DNA from: DASRHT01 sp035293765
Lineage (GTDB): Bacteria; Chloroflexota; Ktedonobacteria; Ktedonobacterales; Ktedonobacteraceae
DNA length: 64,000 nucleotides
Assembly: GCA_035293765.1 (NCBI GenBank)
Contig: DATGMF010000053.1
Location: 62,001-126,000 of the forward strand
Reading direction: 5' to 3'
In this document: positions 1 to 6,517 of the stretch, one piece after another
Numbering within the stretch: position 1 is the stretch's first letter
How the letters are laid out: each line of letters opens with the position of its first letter
The notes under the pieces: model-generated
The model's input: the letters and a program-made list of their open reading frames with translations, nothing else
The model's database searches: none
Told to the model about the DNA's origin: nothing
Translations under genes and position numbers: made by a program

Positions 1-2
1 TG

Positions 3-911
3 CTGTCGCGGATTGTCGAGGAGGAGGGGCTGGCCCTGGTGAGCGCGGGCACCCATCCCAGCGCGTCCTGGTGGGATCAGGAGCGGACGCTGCATGACCG
101 TTACATAGAGCTGGAAGAGGAATATCAAGATGTTGGGCGCTCGATCTTGATCTTTGGTATGCATGTCCATGTTGCGATTCCAGATAACGAACTGGCGATC
201 AAAATCATGAACCAGGCGCGGACGTGGCTGCCGCATTTAATCGCGCTCTCCTCCAATTCGCCCTTCTGGTATGGCCGCATGACCGGTTTGAAAGCCTATC
301 GTCCCGTCGTCTGGAAGCGTTTTCCGCGTAGCGGTATCCCCAAGATTTTCACCTCCTGGGAGCATTTTGACGGCTATGTGCAGGATCTGATCGCGATGCA
401 ATGCATTGATAACGCCAAAAAGATCTGGTGGGATATTCGCCCGCATCCATTTTTCCATACCGTCGAGTTTCGCGCTTTCGATATGCCCGCGACCTTAGAG
501 GATACGCTGGCACTGGCTGCCATCTCGCAGGCATTAGTGGCAAAGCTGGTCTGGCTCAACCGGCACGGCCAGGAGATGCCGACGCTGGCGACCGATTATA
601 TTGAAGAGAATAAATGGCGGGCCATGCGCTATGGGCTGGATGCCGAGGTGCTGGACTTTGCGCAAAAGCGGCGGCTGGGGATGCGTGACTATATCGGCGA
701 ACTGCTGGACTTTGTGGACGATGTGGTGGACGATCTGGGGAGCAGGCAAGAGATGAAATACGTGCGCAGCCTGCTCAGCGATCCTCATGGTACCGGCGCG
801 GACCGCCAGATAGCGGTGTATCTGCAAAACAGAGATATCCGGCAGGTCCAGCAGTTTTTGATGGAGCAGACGATGCAGGGCATAATTTCAGTACCCTCAA
901 GCGGGTCGTGA
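3..911 (+). CDS. YbdK-type carboxylate-amine ligase (glutamate-cysteine ligase family 2), 5' end outside window
   Basis: The reading frame is already open at base 3, so the N-terminal part lies outside the window. The visible ~300 residues match the GCS2/YbdK family of ATP-dependent carboxylate-amine ligases, which join glutamate-like acids to amines in the cytoplasm: SAGTHP near the start, the GMHVHV segment, NSPFWYG, and the WWDIRPHP..HTVEFRAFD block, which carries conserved acid and arginine residues of the active site. A GTG at 39 is an internal valine codon, not a credible start. The last eight residues (ISVPSSGS) and the stop codon are supplied by a palindromic repeat beginning at 885, so the original C-terminus has been replaced or extended. 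Family assignment is firm; the substrate is not known. Confidence 0.88.
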   Translation: MSRIVEEEGLALVSAGTHPSASWWDQERTLHDRYIELEEEYQDVGRSILIFGMHVHVAIPDNELAIKIMNQARTWLPHLIALSSNSPFWYGRMTGLKAYRPVVWKRFPRSGIPKIFTSWEHFDGYVQDLIAMQCIDNAKKIWWDIRPHPFFHTVEFRAFDMPATLEDTLALAAISQALVAKLVWLNRHGQEMPTLATDYIEENKWRAMRYGLDAEVLDFAQKRRLGMRDYIGELLDFVDDVVDDLGSRQEMKYVRSLLSDPHGTGADRQIAVYLQNRDIRQVQQFLMEQTMQGIISVPSSGS

Positions 912-991
912 TAGCTACTAGCTCCCGCCGCCCCTTTTGAGGGGAAGTATACCATCGAATCCGAAGATGTCAAGTGGAAATGCAATAAGGA
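885..991 (+). repeat. Palindromic dispersed repeat, copy 1 (overlaps gene end)
   Basis: This ~107-bp unit begins ATTTCAGTACC and ends GGAAATGCAATAAGGA. It is repeated at 15222-15329 and 18583-18691 in the same orientation. It contains an inverted repeat (CCCTCAA and GCGGG against CCCGC and TTGAGGG) able to fold into a hairpin. It overlaps the 3' end of the carboxylate-amine ligase gene and supplies its stop codon. The order of conserved blocks is the same in all three copies: the left TCAGTACC block, CGGGTCG, a CCGC/TTGAG block, and the right AATGTCAA..GGAAAT block. Confidence 0.85.
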
Positions 992-1020
992 CCGAAGCCT
1001 GTTAAGCGCATTTTACGGTT

Positions 1021-2199
1021 TCATGCTATGATCGCGGCAAGTTGCTGGCAAAATTGCTCAACCTCCTGCTCGGTATTGTAGTAGTGGACGGAGGCGCGCA
1101 CCATCGTAGTCAGGCCGCGCGCCTCCATATCGAGCCGGGTTGAGCTGCGTTCCGCCACAGAGACATTGCTGCGCTGCTCGGCTAACCGGCGCTTGATCTC
1201 CTCTGAAGTGATCCCCTCGACGGTAAAGGTAACGATGCCGCACTGATTGATGCCGCGATCATGCACAATCACGCCTGGAAGCAGGCTGAGGCCCGCGCGT
1301 AATTGATAGGACAGGGATTTAATGCGCCGCCAGATGTTATCGAGGCCCCATTGCATGGTATAGTCGATAGCGACGCCGAGGCCGATCTTGCCCGCGAAAT
1401 TGGTCTCCCAGTTTTCAAAGCGGCGAGCATCGGGGCGCACTTTGTAGCGGTCGCGCGCCACCCAGGTCGCCGCGTGCAGATCAAGGAGAGGTGGCTCAAG
1501 CTGCTCCAGCACTTCGCGTCGGACGTAGAGAAAGCCGGTGCCGCGCGGCCCACGTAAATATTTGCGGCCCGTCGTCGAGAGCATATCGCAGCCAATCTGC
1601 CGGACATCCATAGGCATTTGCCCGACCGATTGGCAGGCATCTACCAGGTAAAGAATGCCTGCGGCGCGAGCAATTCTGCCAATGCCTGCCACCGGATTGA
1701 CCAGTCCGCCGCTGGTTGGTATATGGGTCACGCTGATCAGCCTGACTCTATCATCGATGGCGTTTTGCAGAGCATCGAGCGAGAGCTGCCCATGTTGATC
1801 GTCAGGGATGGGCTCGACGACCGCGCCGGTTTTTTGCGCGATTTGCAGATAAGAGATATAGTTACTGGCATATTCGGCCATCGAAGTCAAAATGCGGTCG
1901 CCTTTTTTGAAAGGGATGGAGTAGAAGGCCATATCCCAGGCGCGGGTAGCATTCTCGATGATCGCGATCTCGTCGCGCTCGCAGCCAATCAACGTGGCAG
2001 CCGCGTCATAAGTATGTTCAATCTGGTCGCTGGCCTGCTCTTTGGCCTCGTAGCCGCCAATCTGCGCCTCAAGCTGTAGATGGGCGATAGTTGCATCGAG
2101 AACAGGCTGTGGCATTAATGAGGAGCCAGCGTTATTGAAATGCAGAACGTGGGCGCAGCCAGGCGTCTCCTGCCGCGCTCGTTGGATATCGAAGGGCAT
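1021..2199 (-). CDS. Class V aminotransferase-fold PLP enzyme
   Basis: A 392-residue fold-type I pyridoxal-phosphate enzyme of the aminotransferase class V group, which includes cysteine desulfurases, isopenicillin N epimerases and kynureninases. Visible landmarks are HFNNAGSSLMP at the N-terminus, IENATRAWDMAF, the cofactor aspartate and glutamine in LVDACQSVGQ, and the Schiff-base lysine in TTGRKYLRGPRGTGFLYV. Length is normal for the group. The active-site cysteine loop typical of SufS/NifS is not obvious in the C-terminal third, so a desulfurase role is not claimed; a lyase or epimerase role is as likely. It is transcribed away from the upstream YbjQ-like gene by about 180 bp and is probably monocistronic. 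Confidence 0.87.
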   Translation of the reverse strand: MPFDIQRARQETPGCAHVLHFNNAGSSLMPQPVLDATIAHLQLEAQIGGYEAKEQASDQIEHTYDAAATLIGCERDEIAIIENATRAWDMAFYSIPFKKGDRILTSMAEYASNYISYLQIAQKTGAVVEPIPDDQHGQLSLDALQNAIDDRVRLISVTHIPTSGGLVNPVAGIGRIARAAGILYLVDACQSVGQMPMDVRQIGCDMLSTTGRKYLRGPRGTGFLYVRREVLEQLEPPLLDLHAATWVARDRYKVRPDARRFENWETNFAGKIGLGVAIDYTMQWGLDNIWRRIKSLSYQLRAGLSLLPGVIVHDRGINQCGIVTFTVEGITSEEIKRRLAEQRSNVSVAERSSTRLDMEARGLTTMVRASVHYYNTEQEVEQFCQQLAAIIA

Positions 2200-2380
2200 A
2201 ATTCTATCCTTAAACTTCCTGTAAAGAAGGGAAAATATCTCTGTTTTTTTAGTATATCATCTTTTTGTCTGGAGAGACTGGTTATTCGGGGAGATAGGGT
2301 GAGCAATGCCATTAACAATTAAGCTCACCTTATCTCTCTCTGCAGGTTATAGCGCCAGAGTCACATTAATGAGGAAAGTG

Positions 2381-2818
2381 TTATTGCGTCGGAATAACGA
2401 CCCTGCCCTGTCCGATAGGTGGCATATTCGGGCCACCGCCAACATAGCGGATGGCGGTTCCTATAGCCACAACCTCCATCCATTCGTTATTATGCATAAA
2501 CTCCACCTTGATATCGACGCCGATAACGCCATCGGCCCCCAGTTGGTCGGCCTCAAACTGCATGCGGCTAATCGCCAACTCGCGGGCCTGGTACATCAAT
2601 TCAGAATACTCTTTAAGTTCGCCTTGAAAGTTGCTTTTGATGCCGACCAGCCAGTTGCGGACGGCGCCCATCGAGTAGATACAATTGCCCACCACCAGCC
2701 CCATCGGCTGGAAGCCTTTATCGACGACCAGCCAGAACTCCTGTCCTGTCAGATCGGAAGTGAAGGCGCGCCCCCGGTAACCGGGCCTGATGTCCATTGC
2801 ATGACGTGGTTCAGCCAT
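2381..2818 (-). CDS. YbjQ-like (UPF0145 / heavy-metal-binding domain) protein
   Basis: A 145-residue protein of the YbjQ/DUF74 family. The typical features are the N-terminal beta strand region ending in VVGNCIYSMG and the helix-strand signature QLGADGVIGVDIKVEF. The family forms cytoplasmic pentamers; a metal-binding role is suggested by name only and is not proven. I chose the ATG at 2818 because a GGGAG ribosome-binding site lies about 7 bases upstream; an in-frame ATG at 2851 would add 11 residues without a clear site. Downstream of it (toward lower coordinates) is an independent PLP-enzyme gene. Confidence 0.82.
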   Translation of the reverse strand: MAEPRHAMDIRPGYRGRAFTSDLTGQEFWLVVDKGFQPMGLVVGNCIYSMGAVRNWLVGIKSNFQGELKEYSELMYQARELAISRMQFEADQLGADGVIGVDIKVEFMHNNEWMEVVAIGTAIRYVGGGPNMPPIGQGRVVIPTQ

Positions 2819-3197
2819 TAGCGATCTCCCTCTCTTTTTAAAAGTAACCATATGATCTATCGCAAGATGATTTGCCGATTGCTAGCATACTGGCTGTGTT
2901 GGGTAAAGTCAACGGTAAGGATGGAGCAAGCAGAAGATCCGTTACAGAGCAAACGCGATGTCCCTACCATCCTCTTCTCAAGTATCGTCGCTGTCGTAGG
3001 GACCCGATTTATCGCGTCCAATTTATTAATGCTCCTTCTGCCTAATCCTTGCACTCGCCCTGTGTTTTTATTATTTCATCATGGATCATGTCATGCTTTT
3101 CTGTATCTCCATATATTATATCACTTCTTAACCACGTTTATCTGAAAATAGCATTTTCGATTGCATCGCATCTGAAATAGCTTTTCTATCTTTCCTC
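2819..3197. other. Gene-poor spacer with a palindromic intergenic repeat
   Basis: No convincing gene lies here. A 97-codon plus-strand frame (2852-3145) has no ribosome-binding site, unusual composition, and crosses the palindrome at 2954-3019. The base composition falls from GC-rich to AT-rich across the stretch, marking the edge of the accessory island that runs to about 6.45 kb. Confidence 0.6.
2954..3019. repeat. Intergenic palindrome carrying the GTAGGGACC 24-bp repeat
   Basis: Bases 2954-2967 read CGCGATGTCCCTAC and 2996-3019 read GTAGGGACCCGATTT followed by ATCGCGTCC, so the two arms are inverted copies. The right arm is one member of a 24-bp family also found at 54103-54126, 63403-63426 and, inverted, 63590-63613. 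All members are intergenic. Confidence 0.7.
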
Positions 3198-3227
3198 TTG
3201 ACTCACATCTTATTTTTCGTTTATACT
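3198..3227 (+). promoter_or_regulatory. Sigma-70-type promoter
   Basis: TTGACT (3198-3203) and TATACT (3222-3227) are separated by 18 bp. Each differs from consensus by one base. Transcription would begin around 3234 and run into the terminator-containing stretch described below. Confidence 0.65.
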
Positions 3228-3360
3228 TGTTCTTGTGTTAGGGCATAGGCTCTGATGCCTTTCACGCCTTGTAGGATGATACTGTCGTGCGTCCCGTATT
3301 TCTATGATCCACCTCGCGCTTTCCTGCACGACTGTGACTCTCCGGTATTCTCGATTCCCT

Positions 3361-3387
3361 GGGGAACGGCTTCCCCTCTGTTTTTTT
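3361..3387 (+). terminator. Intrinsic terminator 1 in leader
   Basis: GGGGAA, loop CGGC, TTCCCC, then TCTG and seven T. The short GC stem plus U-run is a typical factor-independent terminator. The bases just before it (TTCC at 3355-3358) can pair instead with GGAA of the left arm, giving a weak competing hairpin. Confidence 0.5.
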
Positions 3388-3463
3388 GCTGTGCATCATG
3401 GTGATGGCTGCTGGATAGCCCTCATCAGGGGAGATTCTGTGCTTTTTTTGTAGCAAATACCGA

Positions 3464-3506
3464 CTATATTGCTTGTATGATCCACTAGCAATATGGTTTT
3501 TTTTTT
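3464..3506 (+). terminator. Intrinsic terminator 2 in leader
   Basis: CTATATTGC (3464-3472) pairs with GCAATATGG (3488-3496, one G-U pair) across a 15-nt loop and is followed by ten T (3497-3506). It sits about 115 bp before the regulator start. Confidence 0.6.
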
Positions 3507-3622
3507 GAAGAAAAGAGCATCTCTCCAAAATACACTGTGGAACGATGCGTAGCATGTTTCATGCTAATAATAGTGTTCTCATTTCCGGTATGAAAAAATA
3601 TGGGAAGAAAAGAAGGAGTTCT

Positions 3623-3943
3623 ATGTCTTCAGAACTGATTAATGGACTTGCTATTGGAATGCATCATCTCTCATATAATGATGAACAACGGGTGGTGATC
3701 ATTGATCAACGCGTAGTGAAATTTTCACCGATGCGTTATCAGGCCCTTCGTCTCCTTCTCGCAGGTAACGTCATAGCAGAGGAAGAACTACTCACCACTG
3801 TTTACGGAGAGAATGCTAGCGTAGATAGCAAGGACAGTTTAGCAAAGTTGATCAGGAAAATTCGTAGTCAATTGCTTCCATTGGGAATAACTATCGAGCA
3901 AGTAGCACAACGTGGTTACGTCTTGCTTCCTATCCCTGAATGA
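3623..3943 (+). CDS. Stand-alone winged-helix (OmpR/PhoB C-terminal type) DNA-binding protein
   Basis: A 106-residue protein consisting of little more than a winged-helix effector domain of the OmpR/PhoB type. VVKFSPMRYQALRLLLAG corresponds to the helix 1 region, EEELLTTVYG precedes the recognition part, DSLAKLIRKIRSQL is the recognition helix, and QRGYVLLP is the wing. There is no receiver domain and no membrane segment. The ATG at 3623 is preceded by AAGGAG (3613-3618); an ATG at 3545 would add 26 unlikely residues. It lies just upstream of two secreted-protein genes on the same strand and is the obvious candidate for their regulator, which is inference from position. Confidence 0.72.
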   Translation: MSSELINGLAIGMHHLSYNDEQRVVIIDQRVVKFSPMRYQALRLLLAGNVIAEEELLTTVYGENASVDSKDSLAKLIRKIRSQLLPLGITIEQVAQRGYVLLPIPE

Positions 3944-3989
3944 TAAGCTTACACTCCTCAATGAGTAATTGGTTCGTTAATCAAACCAA

Positions 3990-4035
3990 AAATGGCCTCG
4001 TTTCGGGGCAAATATGACTTGAAACGAGGCCATTT
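3990..4035 (+). terminator. Hairpin terminator after the winged-helix gene
   Basis: AAATGGCCTCGTTTC (3990-4004) and its exact complement GAAACGAGGCCATTT (4021-4035) form a 15-bp stem with a 16-nt loop, 46 bp after the stop codon. There is no good U-run on the plus strand; the A-rich left flank would give one on the minus strand. Confidence 0.55.
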
Positions 4036-4213
4036 CTACTCTGGAAACTGATCGTTTTGTACCTCCCCTTATCGAGTAATGCAGATACAATTGTTATATT
4101 CCAATTGCTACATAAACTGTGATGATATTTCTTCCTAGCAGTAGGAAACACGTTCATCAGGATAATGATGTCAGAACAACCAACTTCATCACGAAATGTA
4201 CAATTTGCCCAAA

Positions 4214-4246
4214 ATGCATTGCGAAACGGTCCATAGAGCAATGCAT
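4214..4246. promoter_or_regulatory. Inverted repeat, possible operator for secreted-protein gene
   Basis: ATGCATTG (4214-4221) and CAATGCAT (4239-4246) form a perfect 8-bp inverted repeat with a 17-bp gap. A TATAAA hexamer (4263-4268) follows 16 bp later, so the right half-site lies where the -35 box should be and no consensus -35 is present. This is the layout expected of an activator-dependent promoter. The rest of the 3944-4314 spacer holds only the hairpin at 3990-4035. Confidence 0.35.
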
Positions 4247-4314
4247 ATTACCATCAGTAACCTATAAAAGCATTTTTGAATCACCCTTTGTAAGAAAGAG
4301 AAGGAATGGTGTTC

Positions 4315-5184
4315 ATGATTGGAAGGACCCACTCGAAGCAAGCAGAAATTCAAAGATACTCGCTTATCTTGGAAATGCGGCTCCTGATAGCTGTAGTTTC
4401 CCTGTCCTGCTTGATTGCCTTTAGTACAATGAGAATACAAACAGCAAATGCTGCAACCACGACACAGTTTGTTCCTGCAACGACCTCATATAACTGTTTG
4501 GCCCACTGTTATGGTAGAGATCTCTGGACGTTTCCAGGAGCAATAACCGGAGGAGCTGTAACTATCACTGTGAACCCTATGGCTCAAGGCGACGGTTTTG
4601 TTACTAATGAGATGTGGGTAGACCAGCCTAATATCAGTTCGGGGGATTGTGCCAACCAAGTCGACAACTGTTGGGTAGAAGCCGGCTATGCTGCTGGAGG
4701 ATCGAGTAACGGTGCCCAAGAATATTTTTTCTGGGCTGACGTGCGACCGTGTTCATGTGGTGGATATCATGAGCATGATTCTGCAAATTTGTTAGGCGGA
4801 GATTACGGTAACGTAGTTAATGTCGGCATTTTTTCGAACGGTTCTTCAACATGGGATATTAACGTTTTTGGAGCAGCTACTAGTCTCAGTGGCGTATCTA
4901 CTGGTCAGACTATGAACCCAACTGAAATCTTGCAGGGACAGGAGCTTGTGGGATTATCAGGAGTGAATACCCCTACAGCACACTTTACGGATAGCGAATG
5001 GAGAGATACAAATGGTGTCTGGTCTGTGGAGGGGGCTGATGGGACATTAGATCCGTGTCTGAATGGGTGCCCAAATATCAATCCACCCTGGTCTGGCTGG
5101 GTTAAGGGCAGCGATCCTCGAAATTTCTCTGGAGGAGATTTTTACACCTGTACGTTGCCAACAACGGGAAATAATCCTTGTTGA
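4315..5184 (+). CDS. Secreted cysteine-rich protein of unknown function
   Basis: A 289-residue exported protein. An N-terminal basic stretch is followed by a hydrophobic core (LLIAVVSLSCLIAFS) and an AxA cleavage region (TANAATT), so it is probably Sec-exported. The mature part is rich in Gly, Asn, Asp and aromatic residues with about eleven cysteines, many in pairs (NCLAHC, DCANQVDNC, PCSCGG, PCLNGC, CTLPTTGNNPC), suggesting an extracellular disulfide-bonded fold. I do not recognise a catalytic motif, although HEHD (near residue 155) could bind metal. AAGGA at 4301-4305 is 9 nt from ATG 4315 but abuts ATG 4306, hence the chosen start. Codon use and AT content match the surrounding island rather than the chromosome. 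Confidence 0.65.
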   Translation: MIGRTHSKQAEIQRYSLILEMRLLIAVVSLSCLIAFSTMRIQTANAATTTQFVPATTSYNCLAHCYGRDLWTFPGAITGGAVTITVNPMAQGDGFVTNEMWVDQPNISSGDCANQVDNCWVEAGYAAGGSSNGAQEYFFWADVRPCSCGGYHEHDSANLLGGDYGNVVNVGIFSNGSSTWDINVFGAATSLSGVSTGQTMNPTEILQGQELVGLSGVNTPTAHFTDSEWRDTNGVWSVEGADGTLDPCLNGCPNINPPWSGWVKGSDPRNFSGGDFYTCTLPTTGNNPC

Positions 5185-5252
5185 TACTTGTTTTGTTCGT
5201 TATGTTCCTGAGAAGAATGCTTTGACTTTGCGATAAAGAAAGGATAGAGACG

Positions 5253-5772
5253 ATGCGCATCACACGTTTGTTACTTTTGCCAGCTGTCGGACTGGTTGCC
5301 TGCGTTTTATTCGGTATGACTTTATTCACCTCACAAGCAGGAGCCACTCATCTTCCTGGACCACCGGTATTGTACCAAACACTAGCCCCAATGCGTCCAG
5401 CTCATGGGCTTGTTCCGTCTCCTGCTTTTGCAGCTCAAAAGGACCCATCAGTGGTCGCTTTCAGTACCCAAGATGTGCGCGTGTATATACTTGCTCACGG
5501 CTTTATGGGGGGGTCATGTCGTTCCAGGACACACACTAAAAATTCTCAGTATCCGGTTAATGACCCCTCAACAGGCAGATAACCAAGGAGCCGAATCAGG
5601 GGCATACACGGCCACAAAGATGGTATTCGTGGTGAATATGGAGGGGCCATTTTATGCGACGAACGTCAAATCGCCGATCTCAGGGCCAGCAAATCGCACA
5701 ACGCTCACGGGCTATGAGATTTTTGATGCGCATACCGGAGATATGCTCGAATGGGGATGTCCTTTGACTTAA
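5253..5772 (+). pseudogene. Secreted protein interrupted by a frameshift in a G7 run
   Basis: The gene begins at ATG 5253 with a clear signal peptide (RLLLLPAVGLVACVLFGMTLF, cleavage near SQAGA). The frame runs through HGFMGG and then ends early at 5582. The next frame continues in phase from the G-run with HVVPGHTLKILSIRL to TGDMLEWGCPLT and stops at 5772. If the run of seven G at 5507-5513 had six, the product would be one 172-residue exported protein. The tract could be a fixed mutation, a phase-variable switch, a site of transcriptional slippage, or a sequencing error. No family is recognised. It follows the other secreted gene by 68 bp on the same strand. Confidence 0.65.
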
Positions 5773-5864
5773 TTTCTGGGGTTTTTCCGCCATGATTGTT
5801 GTTATAAAATGTGCCTCAAGGCCCTTGATAGCTTGATTGAGCAAAAAGCCGTCTCCCATATAAA

Positions 5865-5896
5865 ATGGCTCTTGTCCAGTTCGGGACAAGAGCCAT
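5865..5896. terminator. Terminator between convergent genes
   Basis: ATGGCTCTTGTCC (5865-5877) and GGACAAGAGCCAT (5884-5896) form a 13-bp perfect stem with a 6-nt loop, between the frameshifted secreted gene and the convergent membrane-protein gene. No strong U-run is seen on either side. Confidence 0.6.
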
Positions 5897-5975
5897 ATCC
5901 TTCGCCAGTTTTGGCTCATGACGCATAAAAGCACATTTCGGAGAGGTTATGGTATCAATGACACTTCTCTCTGGT

Positions 5976-6356
5976 CTACTGCGCTAGATATTTTCCTCTT
6001 TGTACGTTCAAAACAATTATCCTGATACCCAAAACGAGCAAGAGGAAGGTGATGCTACCGGCGAGTATAGAAAGTGTTTGGAAAGTTGAGAAAGAATCGG
6101 TTGCCCCAAAACTACAGACGATCAGATCATGGTTTGTCCTGATTGCCAAAAAACATGCACAGAGGCTTCCTACAAACGTTATGCCAACAAAGAGCCAGTG
6201 ATATAGCGTTCTTCTGATCGACCGCCGCAAAAGGAAAAAAAGCATGATTGCTGTGAACACAAAAAGAAGACCCGCACAAACGAAAAAAACATGCGAGAGA
6301 TTTCTCAGAGCAAATGGATCAATGCTACAACGAGCTGGCATGAGATGAAAGAGCAT
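5976..6356 (-). CDS. Small three-helix membrane protein, unknown function
   Basis: A 126-residue protein with three strongly hydrophobic stretches of membrane-spanning length: VFFVCAGLLFVFTAIMLFFLL, WLFVGITFVGSLCACFLA and TLSILAGSITFLLLVLGI. Basic residues between the first two suggest a cytoplasmic loop. GAGGGAG lies a few bases before the ATG. There is no recognisable domain. It lies between the secreted-protein island and the Rhs locus, convergent to the former. Confidence 0.6.
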   Translation of the reverse strand: MLFHLMPARCSIDPFALRNLSHVFFVCAGLLFVFTAIMLFFLLRRSIRRTLYHWLFVGITFVGSLCACFLAIRTNHDLIVCSFGATDSFSTFQTLSILAGSITFLLLVLGIRIIVLNVQRGKYLAQ

Positions 6357-6517
6357 TTTAATCTCCCTCTTTTCGTATTTATTTGTCTCAGTTATATAGA
6401 TGCATGAGAGAAGCGATTTGTGAAATATCGCACGTCACCATGTAAAGTTGCACATTCGACGACACCGGCGCTTCCCCAGGCGGTACGACGACCATTCTCG
6501 ACCCGCTGGGCCGGCTG

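Larger units (their letters stand above)
3235..3506 (+). ncRNA. Candidate small RNA or attenuated leader upstream of the winged-helix regulator
   Basis: Between the promoter at 3198-3227 and the regulator start at 3623 there is no gene. The predicted transcript contains a GGCAT/ATGCC hairpin (3242-3246 with 3255-3259), a GTCGTGC/GCACGAC stem (3284-3290 with 3326-3332), and two separate intrinsic terminators (3361-3387 and 3464-3506). This arrangement fits either a free-standing RNA of about 150-270 nt or a leader that controls read-through into the regulator. I do not recognise it as 6S, tmRNA, SRP RNA or a known riboswitch. Confidence 0.35.

Noticed and set aside
2852..3145. 97-codon plus-strand frame in the spacer before the leader RNA
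   Set aside because: It crosses an intergenic palindrome, lacks a ribosome-binding site and has no recognisable pattern.
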